Shown one piece after another: positions 54,562 to 63,331 of a DNA stretch of 64,000 nucleotides. Below the pieces are notes generated by a model, which saw only the letters and a list, made by a program, of their open reading frames with translations, searched no databases and was not told the origin of the DNA. The translations under genes and the position numbers were made by a program. Source of the DNA: Microbacterium terrae (lineage in GTDB: Bacteria > Actinomycetota > Actinomycetes > Actinomycetales > Microbacteriaceae); contig NZ_JAFDSS010000001.1 in the NCBI RefSeq assembly GCF_017831975.1, forward strand, positions 3,472,001-3,536,000, in the 5' to 3' direction. How positions within the stretch are numbered: position 1 is the first letter of the stretch; each line of letters begins with the position of its first letter.

Positions 54562-55344
54562 GTGCCCAGACTCGCCGTCGGTGATGTCGCCCTCGACTAC
54601 GACATCTCGGGTTCGTCCGGGCCCCTCGTGGTGCAGCTGCACGGTCTCACCTCGTCTCGCGCGCAGGACGCGCAGCTCGGGCTCGACCTCGGACGCGCGC
54701 TGCGCGGTCACCGCGTGCTGCGCTACGACGCGCGCGGGCACGGCGAGTCGACCGGGGACGACGACCCCCGCTCGTACCGGTGGACCAATCTCGCTCGCGA
54801 CCTGCTCGCGCTGCTCGACCACGTCGCCCCCGGGGAGGCGGTGCACGCCGTGGGGCCGTCGATGGGCACCGGCACGCTGCTGCACGCCGCCAAGCGTCAC
54901 CCCGAGCGGTTCGCGAGCCTCACGCTCGCGGTGCCGCCGACCGCCTGGACGACCAGGCCGCTGCAGCAGCGCGTGTACCGGGTGAATGCCGCGCGCATCG
55001 AGCGCGAAGGCCTCGCCGCGTTCCTCGCGAGCGCCACGGCTGCCGTGCCGCCCGCGCTCGCCGACGCGCCCACGACCGCTCCGAGCGTGGCGGAGGGGCT
55101 GCTCCCGACGGTGCTGCGGGGTGCCGCGAGCACGGACTTCCCGAGCGAGAAGACGGTCTCGCGCATCACGACGCCGAGCCTCATTCTGGCGTGGACGGCC
55201 GATCCGGCGCATCCGGTCACCACGGCGAAGCGGCTGAAGAAGCTGCTTCCCGACGCCCGTCTCGTGCTCGCCCGCACCCCGTACGGGATCATGGCGTGGC
55301 CGGGGCTGTTCGCCGAGCACGTCGCCACGACCGGCGACCGCTGA
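54562..55344 (+). CDS. alpha/beta hydrolase
   Basis: A 260-residue hydrolase. Oxyanion-hole HG is in VVQLHGLTSSRAQDAQLGL, and the nucleophile elbow GPSMGTGTLLHAAKR has Ser in G-x-S-x-G. The acid and a terminal His are expected in the C-terminal third (LILAWTADPAHPV), but the last His is not obvious: the segment near TPYGIMAWPGLFAEHV could supply it. GTG at 54562 was chosen because GGGGGAGG lies 5 nt upstream; ATG at 54535 adds nine non-conserved residues. Divergent from the condensation-domain gene. Confidence 0.82.
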   Translation: MPRLAVGDVALDYDISGSSGPLVVQLHGLTSSRAQDAQLGLDLGRALRGHRVLRYDARGHGESTGDDDPRSYRWTNLARDLLALLDHVAPGEAVHAVGPSMGTGTLLHAAKRHPERFASLTLAVPPTAWTTRPLQQRVYRVNAARIEREGLAAFLASATAAVPPALADAPTTAPSVAEGLLPTVLRGAASTDFPSEKTVSRITTPSLILAWTADPAHPVTTAKRLKKLLPDARLVLARTPYGIMAWPGLFAEHVATTGDR

Positions 55345-55370
55345 GATCGGCGCGGGCGTAACGTGGGGCT

Positions 55371-56081
55371 GTGCGAGACGAGTCCGACCCCGCGATCCTG
55401 ATCCGTCCCCTCGACACGGTCGAGGAGGTGCACCGCGCCTCCGACGTGCTGGCCGAGGTGTGGGGCGGCGACCGCGGCGGGATGCCGCCCAATCTGCTGC
55501 GTGCCCTGGCGCACTCGGGCAACTACGCGGTCGGGCTGTACGCGGGCGAGCGCATGGTGGGAGCATCCGTCGCGTTCTTCGCCGTTCCCGCCGCGCGCTC
55601 GATGCACAGCCACATCACCGGCGTGCTGCCGGGCCTGCAGAGCCGCGGTCTCGGCCGCGTGCTCAAGCAGCATCAGCGCGAGTGGGCCCTCGCCCGCGAC
55701 GTCGGCCAGATCACCTGGACGTTCGATCCGCTCGTGGCCCGCAACGCCCACTTCAACCTGCGCGTTCTCGGCACGCGGGTGACCGAGTACCTCGTCGACC
55801 ACTACGGGCCCATGGACGACGGCGTCAACCGCGGCGACGAGACCGACCGCATCATGGTGACGTGGGCGCTCGCCGCACCGCCCGTCGCCACTCCCGCCGA
55901 CGCCCTGGTGGTCGCCACGGTCGCGGTGCCCCACGACATCGAGGCGCTGCGCCGCGATGCCCCGGCCGAGGCCGCGCAGTGGCGTCGGCGTGTGCGTGAC
56001 GAGATCCTCGCGCACCAGGCCGCGGGCCTGCGCATCGGCGGATTCGACGACGAACGCGGGTATCTGCTCGTGCGCGCCTGA
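55371..56081 (+). CDS. GNAT-family N-acyltransferase (COG3375-like)
   Basis: A 236-residue acyltransferase. The acyl-CoA pyrophosphate loop is HITGVLPGLQSRGLGRVLKQ (Q-x-x-G-x-G), and ITWTFDPLVARNAHFNLRVL is the substrate-side stretch of the COG3375 subgroup. The neighbouring enolase-superfamily racemase suggests that it N-succinylates or N-acylates a D-amino acid, as in the Geobacillus D-to-L amino acid conversion route. Leaderless GTG after TAACGT (55359-55364). Confidence 0.82.
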   Translation: MRDESDPAILIRPLDTVEEVHRASDVLAEVWGGDRGGMPPNLLRALAHSGNYAVGLYAGERMVGASVAFFAVPAARSMHSHITGVLPGLQSRGLGRVLKQHQREWALARDVGQITWTFDPLVARNAHFNLRVLGTRVTEYLVDHYGPMDDGVNRGDETDRIMVTWALAAPPVATPADALVVATVAVPHDIEALRRDAPAEAAQWRRRVRDEILAHQAAGLRIGGFDDERGYLLVRA

Positions 56082-56150
56082 TCCGAGTCCGGCCCGACGT
56101 ATCACCGCGGGGCCCCCGTTCTCTTCGTGGAGGAAGAGGAAGGGCGCATC

Positions 56151-56411
56151 ATGCACGAGCACGTCGAGAACCTGCTGGAGGCGATCGCACGGCTGTTCTC
56201 CGTGAATCGCGTCATAGACGCGCCCCGTTCGCGTCACATGGGTGACGGACATCGCATCAGGACGGAAGGGGCCGCCATGAACACGCGCATCACGCCGCGC
56301 ACGTCGCGCACCACACGCAAGCCTTCGCTCGCCGGGATCCCGCGGCACCTCCGCCCCCGCCGGGTGCGGACGACGTTCGTGGCACCCGAGCAGATCCTCG
56401 AGGCGATCTGA
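56151..56411 (+). CDS. hypothetical small basic protein
   Basis: An 86-residue frame between the acyltransferase and the racemase. The N-terminal HEHVENLLEAIARLFSVNRV looks helical, and the C-terminal half is strongly basic (RTSRTTRKPSLAGIPRHLRP). AGGAAGG lies 8 nt before the ATG. A shorter version starting at ATG 56277 behind GGAAGGGG gives 44 residues. No family recognised. The Shine-Dalgarno sequences are the main evidence that it is translated. Confidence 0.42.
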   Translation: MHEHVENLLEAIARLFSVNRVIDAPRSRHMGDGHRIRTEGAAMNTRITPRTSRTTRKPSLAGIPRHLRPRRVRTTFVAPEQILEAI

Positions 56412-56467
56412 CAGCTCCGGTGGAGCCGGGCGCCCGGTCGACGCAGCCGCGGGTCTAGCCTGTGGGC

Positions 56468-57604
56468 ATGCCCATCGCCAGGCCCGCTGCCGCCGTCTCG
56501 CTCGAGGGATTCGAGCTGCGGGTGCTGCAGCTGCCGCTCGTCTCGCCGTTCACGACCTCGTTCGGCACCGAGGCGGTGCGCGAGGTGATCGTCGCGCGCG
56601 CGCTCACCGCCGACGGCGACGGCTGGGGCGAGATCGTCACCGGCGAGGCGCCGCTGTACTCGAGCGAATACACGCAGGGGGCGTGGGATGTCGCGCTGCG
56701 CTTCCTCGCGCCGGCGCTCCTCGAGCGAGGACGCATCGCGCCCGAGCAGGTGTCCGCCGTGCTGGAGCCGTACAAGGGGCACCGCATGGTGAAGGCCGGG
56801 CTCGAGCTCGCGGTCCTCGATGCCGCGCTGCGGGCCGAGGGCCGGTCGCTCGCGGAGTACCTCGGCGCCGTGCGCGACCGGGTGCCGAGCGGGGTGTCGG
56901 TGGGGATCCAGCGCGACCCCGAGGCGCTCGTCGACGCGGTCGCAGGCTACCTCGACGACGGCTACGTGCGCATCAAGATCAAGATCAAACCCGGACGCGA
57001 CATCGACGACACTGCCGCGGTGCGCGAGGCGTTCGGCGGCATCCCGCTTCAGGTCGACGCGAACTCCGCCTACACGCTCGCCGACGTCGACACCCTCGCC
57101 GCGCTCGACCGCTTCGACCTCCTCCTCATCGAGCAGCCGCTGCAGGAGGACGACATCGTCGACCACGCCGTGCTCGCGAAGCGGCTGCGCACCCCGGTGT
57201 GCCTCGACGAGTCGATCGTCTCGGCGAAGGCGGCGACGGATGCTCTCGCCCTGGGCTCGGCCGCGATCATCAACATCAAGGCGGGTCGGGTCGGCGGCTA
57301 CCTCGAGGCGCTCGCGATCCACGACCTCTGCGTCGGCACAGGCGTGCCGGTGTGGTGCGGCGGCATGCTCGAGACGGGCATCGGCCGCGCGGCCAACGCG
57401 GCGCTCGCCGCACTCCCGGGTTTCACCCTGCCGGGCGACATCTCGGCGTCGGCTCGCTTCTACACCCACGACATCGTCACCGAGCCCGCCGTGATCGAGG
57501 ACGGTCACGTACGGGTCCCGACGGGCGACGGCATCGGCGTCGAGATCGATCACGATGCCCTCGACGCCGTCACCGTCGCACGCGAGGTGGTGCACCGGCC
57601 GTGA
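56468..57604 (+). CDS. menC: N-acylamino acid racemase / o-succinylbenzoate synthase
   Basis: A 378-residue enolase-superfamily enzyme. The barrel carries the catalytic lysines in YVRIKIKIKPG (170-174) and NIKAGR (Lys271), with metal ligands Asp197 (QVDANSAY), Glu222 (LIEQPL) and Asp247 (CLDESI). The MenC reaction makes o-succinylbenzoate for menaquinone. The same fold racemises N-acyl or N-succinyl amino acids. No other men gene is nearby and a GNAT acyltransferase precedes it, so the racemase role is at least as likely. Leaderless ATG after TAGCCT. It overlaps the lipoprotein gene by GTGA. Confidence 0.9.
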   Translation: MPIARPAAAVSLEGFELRVLQLPLVSPFTTSFGTEAVREVIVARALTADGDGWGEIVTGEAPLYSSEYTQGAWDVALRFLAPALLERGRIAPEQVSAVLEPYKGHRMVKAGLELAVLDAALRAEGRSLAEYLGAVRDRVPSGVSVGIQRDPEALVDAVAGYLDDGYVRIKIKIKPGRDIDDTAAVREAFGGIPLQVDANSAYTLADVDTLAALDRFDLLLIEQPLQEDDIVDHAVLAKRLRTPVCLDESIVSAKAATDALALGSAAIINIKAGRVGGYLEALAIHDLCVGTGVPVWCGGMLETGIGRAANAALAALPGFTLPGDISASARFYTHDIVTEPAVIEDGHVRVPTGDGIGVEIDHDALDAVTVAREVVHRP

Positions 57605-58488
57605 AGCGGCGCGCCGTCGCGGTCGCGCTGGGGCTCGCGGTCCTCGCGGGGGTCGCCGGCTGCGCGGCTCCGGACGCCGCGCCCGGGCCGCCTCCCGCCG
57701 GCGTCGACGTGGAGTTCGCACAGCTGCGCTCCGACGTCGCGGCACGCCAGGCCCAGGTGCGCATCATCAACGCGAGCGACGAGACCCTCGAGGTAGGCGA
57801 CGTCACCGTCGTCGATCCGCGGTTCGATGGCGCGGCGACTCGCGTCATCGCCGGGCGGACCAGCACCGTGCCGGCCGGGTCGACCGTCGACGTGCGCGTG
57901 CAGCTGCCGCCGATGGCCTGCGGGTCGGACGATCTGGCCGAGGACGTGACGACCGTCCAGCTCGTGCTGGGCTACCCCGATCGCGACGTGGCACCGGCTC
58001 CGGCTCCGGTCGAGGCGCCGCTGCCCGATCCGCTCGACGTGCTCGGGCCGCTCCACGAGCGGGAGTGCCGCGCGCAGGCGCTCGCCGGAGCGGCATCCGT
58101 CTCGTTCAGCGCATTCCGGCCGTCGGGCCCGGGCGCGCCCGCCGCCCTCGAGCTGACCGTCGCGCCGACCGGCGAGGGCACGGCCGAGATCACGGGCATC
58201 CAGACGACCAATCTGCTGACCTTCGGGCAGAGCGCGAGCGGCGCCGTCGACGAGTACCCCCTCGCCGTCGCCGTCGGCGAGGGGGATGCCGACCCGACGG
58301 TGATCGAGCTTCCGCTGGTGCCGCTGCGCTGCGACCCGCACGCCGTGCAGGAGGACAAGCGCGGCACGATCTTCGACCTCGCGATCGCCGTCGACGGGGT
58401 GCCGGGCGAGATCGAGCTCGCGGCCGATGAAGACATGCGCGGCGCGATCCTCGCCTGGGTGGCCGACTGGTGCCAGTTCGGCGGTTAG
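57601..58488 (+). CDS. hypothetical lipoprotein
   Basis: A 295-residue exported lipoprotein. The signal segment RRAVAVALGLAVLAGVAGCA ends in lipobox VAGC. The mature part is a Pro/Ala-rich spacer and then two beta-rich halves (QVRIINASDETLEVGDVTVV; ALELTVAPTGEGTAEITGIQ), with four cysteines (ACGSD, ECRAQ, RCDPH, WCQFG). It begins in the GTGA of the racemase stop and so is part of that operon. No known family. It could be a surface binding protein. Confidence 0.78.
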   Translation: MKRRAVAVALGLAVLAGVAGCAAPDAAPGPPPAGVDVEFAQLRSDVAARQAQVRIINASDETLEVGDVTVVDPRFDGAATRVIAGRTSTVPAGSTVDVRVQLPPMACGSDDLAEDVTTVQLVLGYPDRDVAPAPAPVEAPLPDPLDVLGPLHERECRAQALAGAASVSFSAFRPSGPGAPAALELTVAPTGEGTAEITGIQTTNLLTFGQSASGAVDEYPLAVAVGEGDADPTVIELPLVPLRCDPHAVQEDKRGTIFDLAIAVDGVPGEIELAADEDMRGAILAWVADWCQFGG

Positions 58489-58560
58489 CCGCCGACAGGG
58501 GCGCTGGGGAGACTGACCGAGCGATGGATCCCTTGGCGCCGCAGTCGTAGGCTGACGCGC

Positions 58561-59895
58561 ATGTCCCCGAGCACCGTCGCTCCCGACGACCCGGCCGCCG
58601 CGCGCGGCATCGGCCGCCGTGCCCAGTCCGACGTCTACCGCGCCGGCATCAGCGGGACGAGACCGCTCGTGCCCGTCGACGCCGACGCTCTCGAGCGTTC
58701 GGCCCGCGGGGCGCTCAGCGCCGAGGCGTTCGCCTACATCGCCGGGGGCGCGGGTGCCGAGCGCACCGTGGCGGCCAATCGCGCGGCCTTCGGCCGCCTG
58801 CAGGTGTGGCCGCGGGTGCTGCGCGACGTGTCCGATCGCGACCTCTCGGTCGACTTCCTCGGCGTCCGCCGCCCCGCTCCGCTGCTGCTCGCCCCGCTCG
58901 GCGTCATGGAGATGGCCCATGCCGACGCCGATCTGGCCGTCGCACGCGCCGCCGCCGCCCTCGGCATCCCGTACACGCTCTCCAATCAGGCGTCGTTCCC
59001 GATGGAGCAGGTGCGGGATGCCGCGCCCGCCGGCGCACGGCTGTTCCAGCTGTACTGGTCGGCGTCGCACGAGCTGAACGCCTCGCTGCTGCGCCGGGCC
59101 GAGGCATCCGGATGCGAGGCGATCGTGATCACGCTCGACACGCACCTGCTCGGCTGGCGCACGCGCGATCTCGACCTGGCGTACGTGCCGTTCACGCGCG
59201 GGATGGGGATCGCCCAGTACACGAGCGACCCGGTGTTCCGGCGGCTCGTGCGCGAGCGGACGAGCGGTGTGCGCTCACACGCCGACGCGCCGCCGCCGGT
59301 GCGCATCACGCCCAAGGCGGTGCTGGCGGGCATGTCGATCGCGCGCGGAGGCGCGCCCCTGACCGGATCCCGCAGCCTCCGGCAGAACCTGCGCTCGCCG
59401 CTGCCCCGCGCGGCGGTCGAGACGTTCCTCGACGTGTTCTCGACCCCGGCGCTCACCTGGGACGACCTCGCGAAGGCACGGGAGTGGACACGCCTGCCGA
59501 TCCTGCTGAAGGGCGTCGTGCATCCCGACGACGCGGCGCGGGCCCTCGATGCCGGCGTCGACGGAATCTGGATCTCGAACCACGGCGGCCGCCAGATCGA
59601 CCAGTCGGTGCCCACGCTCGACGTGCTCCCCGCGATCGCGGAGCGGGTGGCCGGTCGCGTGCCGATCGTGTTCGACTCGGGTGTGCGGCAGGGATCCGAC
59701 GCGTTCATCGCGCTGGCGCTCGGCGCCACCGTCGTCGCCCTCGGACGCCCGTACGCGTACGGACTGGGGATCGCGGGCGAGGCCGGCGTGCGCGAGGTGG
59801 TGCGCAACGTGCTCGCCGAGCTCGACATCACCCTGGGGCTCTCCGGACACACGACGATCGGCGACGTCGGCGCAGACGCGCTGCGCGCCGTGTGA
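58561..59895 (+). CDS. FMN-dependent alpha-hydroxy acid oxidase (lactate 2-monooxygenase-like)
   Basis: A 444-residue TIM-barrel flavoenzyme oxidising L-lactate or related 2-hydroxy acids. FMN and active-site elements: AFAYIAGGAGAERT, LLLAPLGVMEMAH, LFQLYWSAS, Lys in ILLKGVVHPDDA, catalytic His/Arg in IWISNHGGRQIDQSVPTLD, and the phosphate site VFDSGVRQGSDA with ALGRPYAYGLGIAGEAG. Length and the disordered loop (about 210-290) fit lactate monooxygenase-type enzymes. Leaderless ATG after TAGGCT (58548-58553). Confidence 0.92.
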   Translation: MSPSTVAPDDPAAARGIGRRAQSDVYRAGISGTRPLVPVDADALERSARGALSAEAFAYIAGGAGAERTVAANRAAFGRLQVWPRVLRDVSDRDLSVDFLGVRRPAPLLLAPLGVMEMAHADADLAVARAAAALGIPYTLSNQASFPMEQVRDAAPAGARLFQLYWSASHELNASLLRRAEASGCEAIVITLDTHLLGWRTRDLDLAYVPFTRGMGIAQYTSDPVFRRLVRERTSGVRSHADAPPPVRITPKAVLAGMSIARGGAPLTGSRSLRQNLRSPLPRAAVETFLDVFSTPALTWDDLAKAREWTRLPILLKGVVHPDDAARALDAGVDGIWISNHGGRQIDQSVPTLDVLPAIAERVAGRVPIVFDSGVRQGSDAFIALALGATVVALGRPYAYGLGIAGEAGVREVVRNVLAELDITLGLSGHTTIGDVGADALRAV

Positions 59896-59970
59896 CGGCG
59901 GCACGCCTGGCGGTGATTCCGGGGGACAGCCCCCGCGTGCCGAGCGGATGCTTCGCCCTAGGCTGAGCCT

Positions 59971-60357
59971 GTGACCACGCCTCCTCCGCCCCCGATCCCT
60001 CCGCAGCACTACGGCGCAGCCCCGGTGCAGCCGATGAGCCCCGCCGACGAGAAGCTGTGGGCCACCCTGATCAACGTCGGCGGTGTGTTCTTCAGCTTCT
60101 TCCCCGCGCTGATCGGCTACCTCGTCCTGAAGGACCGCGGGCCGTTCGTCCGTGCACACTCCGCGACGGCGCTGAACTTCCAGCTCACGCTGATCATCGC
60201 CTACATCGTGGGCAGCATCCTCAGCGTCATCGTCATCGGCATCTTCATCCTCATCGCGGCCTACGTGCTGAACATCGTGTTCTGCATCGTCGCCGCCGTG
60301 AAGGCGAACCAGGGTCAGTGGTACACGTACCCGATGGCGATCGCCTTCGTGCGCTGA
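59971..60357 (+). CDS. DUF4870-domain membrane protein
   Basis: A 128-residue protein with a proline-rich N-terminal tail (TPPPPPIPPQHYG) and three helices. It carries the DUF4870 signature: KLWATLINVGGVFFSFFPAL, IGYLVLKDRGPFVRAHSATA and NFQLTLIIAYIVGSIL. Function unknown, but the family is widespread. Leaderless GTG after TAGGCT (59959-59964). Confidence 0.87.
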   Translation: MTTPPPPPIPPQHYGAAPVQPMSPADEKLWATLINVGGVFFSFFPALIGYLVLKDRGPFVRAHSATALNFQLTLIIAYIVGSILSVIVIGIFILIAAYVLNIVFCIVAAVKANQGQWYTYPMAIAFVR

Positions 60358-60408
60358 TCGGAATGATGCCGATACGCTGACGGCGCCTGCGAGGCCTACG
60401 CTGTAGCC

Positions 60409-62265
60409 ATGGCCACTCGCCCCCCGCGACAGACCTCATCGACGTCGATCAGCACCGCCCGCTCACGCGCGCGCCGGGGAGGTGCTCTGGCACTCCTCAC
60501 CGCGCTCGCGCTGACGGGCTGCTCGTTCGCCGACGACGGCGGCGGCGACTTCGGCGACGGCGACTTCGTCGACGACGGCTGCACCAGCGTCGTCGTCGCG
60601 ACCTCGTCGGAGAAGGTCAACATGCTCGACGAGCTCGCCGACGCCTTCAAGGAGTCTCCTGAGCATGACGCGCTCGACGAGTGCGCGACGGTGCGCCCGA
60701 TCAACGTGTCGTCGGGCGACGCAACCCGCTTCCTCACCTCGGGTGAGGACTGGCCCGACGAAGACACCCGGCGCTGGCCGGTGATGTGGTCGCCCGCGTC
60801 GACGGTGTGGACGGATCGCGTCGCGGCGGCGGCATCGGCCTCGCTCGTCGGCGAGCCCGAGTCCTTCACCCATACGCCCGTGGTGTTCGGGGTGCCCGAG
60901 ACGATGGCCAAGGCGCTCGGCTACCCGGGCACCGACATCGGGATCACCGACTTCGAGGCGCTCTGCCAAGACCCCGATGGGTGGGCGAGCGTCGGCAAGC
61001 CGATCTGGGGGTCGTTCAAGATCTCGAAGACCAATCCGAACACCTCGACCACCGGGCTCTCGGCGATCCTCATGCAGTCGTACGAGGCGTCGGGCAAGCA
61101 GGCCGACCTCACCGCTGCCGACGTGGCGGCATCCGCGGAGTTCTCGCGGGTGTTCGAGGAGTGCGTCATCCACTACGGAGACACCACCGGCAAGGTGCTC
61201 AACACGCTCTACGACGAGACCCAGAACGGCGCCGGCGGTTCGGGCTACGTGTCGGCGGTCGCGCTCGAGGAGACCTCGCTCCTCAACTACAACCAGGGCA
61301 ACCCCGACTCGCACACGGTGCAGCCCGGCGAGACGCTCACCCCGCCGAAGGAGAAGCTCGTCGCGGTCTATCCGTCGGGCGGCTCGATGTGGTCCGACAA
61401 CCCGATCACGGTGCTCGGCGCGGACTGGGTGACCGGCGTCCAGGCTGAGGCTGGCGCCGCCTTCGCGGCGTTCCTGCAGACGGATGCGGCCCAGCAGATC
61501 CTGCCCGAGTACGGCTTCCGCCCCCTCGACGCGTCGGTGCCGCTCGGTGACCTCTTCACCGCCGAGTACGGCGTCGACCCCGCCGGCCCCGCGGTCACGC
61601 TGCCCAAGCCCGCAGTCGACGTCGTGTCGGCCGCGATCGACCAGTGGACCCAGATCCGCAAGCCGTCGTCGGTGCTCGAGGTCATCGACATCTCGGGCTC
61701 GATGGACGAGGAGATCGGCGACGGCAGGTCGAAGCTCGACGGGGCCATCGAGGGCGCGCAGTCGACGCTCGGCCACTTCCGCTCCAGCGACGAGGTCGGC
61801 GTCTGGGCGTTCACCACGGGCGTCTCCTCGGCCGCGGGCGAGAACATCGTCGTGCTGCGCGACGTCTCGCCGCTCGCGAGCGATCGGGAGGCCGTCGACT
61901 CGTCGCTCGACGACCTGCGCTTCGCAGACCGCGAGGGCACGCCCCTCTACGACGCGATCGCCGCGGCCTACGACGAGATGACCGCGCGCGCCGAGCCCGG
62001 GCGCATCAATGCGATCGTGGTGCTCTCCGACGGGCAGGACACCGACTCGACCATGTCGCTCGACTCCCTCATCGCCCGCATCGGCTCGACCTCGGGCGAG
62101 GGCGGCGAGGACTCGCCGGTGCGCATCTTCCCGATCGCGTACGGCGAGGGAGCCGACACATCGGCGCTCCAGCGCATCGCCGAGGCGACCGGGGGGCAGT
62201 GGTTCGACGCCTCGGATGCCGCGAAGATCGACCTCGTGTTCGCGTCGGTCATCAACAACTTCTGA
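60409..62265 (+). CDS. lipoprotein with solute-binding and vWA domains
   Basis: A 618-residue lipoprotein. The signal sequence ends in lipobox LTGC with Cys38. Residues about 58-400 resemble an extracellular solute-binding protein (VVVATSSEKVNMLDELADAF; AAFLQTDAAQQILPEYGFRP). Residues about 420-615 form a von Willebrand A domain with MIDAS DISGSMD (427-433) and VVLSDGQDTDS. The two-domain arrangement suggests metal-dependent surface ligand binding rather than classical uptake; no permease is adjacent. Leaderless ATG after TACGCT. The next gene starts 5 nt after its stop. Confidence 0.88.
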   Translation: MATRPPRQTSSTSISTARSRARRGGALALLTALALTGCSFADDGGGDFGDGDFVDDGCTSVVVATSSEKVNMLDELADAFKESPEHDALDECATVRPINVSSGDATRFLTSGEDWPDEDTRRWPVMWSPASTVWTDRVAAAASASLVGEPESFTHTPVVFGVPETMAKALGYPGTDIGITDFEALCQDPDGWASVGKPIWGSFKISKTNPNTSTTGLSAILMQSYEASGKQADLTAADVAASAEFSRVFEECVIHYGDTTGKVLNTLYDETQNGAGGSGYVSAVALEETSLLNYNQGNPDSHTVQPGETLTPPKEKLVAVYPSGGSMWSDNPITVLGADWVTGVQAEAGAAFAAFLQTDAAQQILPEYGFRPLDASVPLGDLFTAEYGVDPAGPAVTLPKPAVDVVSAAIDQWTQIRKPSSVLEVIDISGSMDEEIGDGRSKLDGAIEGAQSTLGHFRSSDEVGVWAFTTGVSSAAGENIVVLRDVSPLASDREAVDSSLDDLRFADREGTPLYDAIAAAYDEMTARAEPGRINAIVVLSDGQDTDSTMSLDSLIARIGSTSGEGGEDSPVRIFPIAYGEGADTSALQRIAEATGGQWFDASDAAKIDLVFASVINNF

Positions 62266-62270
62266 CCGCG

Positions 62271-63275
62271 ATGCACCCACTCGATTCACAGGTGTACGTC
62301 GGTGAGGCGAACGATGTGCTCGCCGAGACGAACGTGTTCGTCTCGGATGAGGTGACCGGCGGGTCCGATCTCGTGGCGTCGCTCGAACAGGAGATCGGGG
62401 ATGCCTCGATCGGCGTCGCCGTCTTCCCCGACACCGCGCTGCTCGTCGGCGACCCCCGAGACATCCTGTTCGCCCTGAAAGAGGCGAACCCCCAGTACGA
62501 CACGATCGTCGTCGCGGTCGGCGACGACCTCGTCGCCGGGTCCGACGCGCTGGCCTCGGGCGAAGCGCTGCGGATCGCGAACGAGGCCGAGGGGGCGACC
62601 GACTCGACCGATGCCGCGCTGACGCAGGCGGTCCAGCAGATCACCGAGGCGCTGCCCGAAGGGCCGGCGTCGGGCGGCGGCGACGCGGGCATCGGGATCG
62701 CCGTGGCAGTGGGCGTGGCCGTGCTCATCGCCGGCGGCGCCACGGCGTTCGGCGTGGGGCGTGCGCGGCGCCGTGGCGGCGCGCAACCGCTCCCCGAAAC
62801 GGTGCGCGGCACCGTCGCGCGCCTGAGGCAGCTGACCGGCGAGTACTCGGCAGCCGCCGCACGTGGCACCGCTCAGGCGGGCGCGGTGGCCGAGGAGATC
62901 GACGGCATCGCCACGAACGCCAGCGAGCTGTTCGAGCGCCTCGGTCGTCGCGGCGACGAGGGCCAGCGCGCGACCGCGGCCGTCGAGTACGGCGACACGC
63001 TCCGCAAGCTCACGGCGGCGCTCGACCGCGAGTACCTGCTCGACATCCTCGCGCACCCGAACCTGTGGGACGACCCCGCCGACCGCGTGCGCGAGGTGCG
63101 CGACTCGCTCGCCGCAGTCTCGGCGCAGCTGGTCGAGAACATCAAGCAGGTCAACGCCCGACGGGGACTGCACTTCCAGGTGTCGCTCGACGGCCTCATC
63201 GGCGGTCGCAAAGAGCTGCAGGAGTGGGAGCGGGCGTTCGAGCAGGCCGAGGGCGAGCGCCCCGAGGCCGGCTGA
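62271..63275 (+). CDS. single-pass membrane protein, partner of vWA lipoprotein
   Basis: A 334-residue protein. Residues 1-130 form an alpha/beta-looking domain with no signal sequence (IGVAVFPDTALLVGDPRDIL; YDTIVVAVGDDLVAGSDALA). One membrane helix spans about 138-160 (GIGIAVAVGVAVLIAGGATA). A basic RARRR follows, then a helical cytosolic domain of about 165 residues (TVARLRQLTGEYSAAAARGT; VSAQLVENIKQVNARRGLHF). The positive-inside rule puts the N-terminal domain outside. Co-transcribed with the vWA lipoprotein. Family not recognised. Confidence 0.75.
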   Translation: MHPLDSQVYVGEANDVLAETNVFVSDEVTGGSDLVASLEQEIGDASIGVAVFPDTALLVGDPRDILFALKEANPQYDTIVVAVGDDLVAGSDALASGEALRIANEAEGATDSTDAALTQAVQQITEALPEGPASGGGDAGIGIAVAVGVAVLIAGGATAFGVGRARRRGGAQPLPETVRGTVARLRQLTGEYSAAAARGTAQAGAVAEEIDGIATNASELFERLGRRGDEGQRATAAVEYGDTLRKLTAALDREYLLDILAHPNLWDDPADRVREVRDSLAAVSAQLVENIKQVNARRGLHFQVSLDGLIGGRKELQEWERAFEQAEGERPEAG

Positions 63276-63295
63276 GGCCGGTCCCGTGGCCGGCC
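63276..63295. terminator. short hairpin between convergent genes
   Basis: GGCCGG (63276-63281), 8-nt loop, CCGGCC (63290-63295), directly after the membrane partner gene and before the convergent regulator. A GGCTCAGGTCGGG direct repeat follows. Confidence 0.45.
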
Positions 63296-63331
63296 CAGGG
63301 TCCGGCTCAGGTCGGGGCGGCGAGCCTCGGC

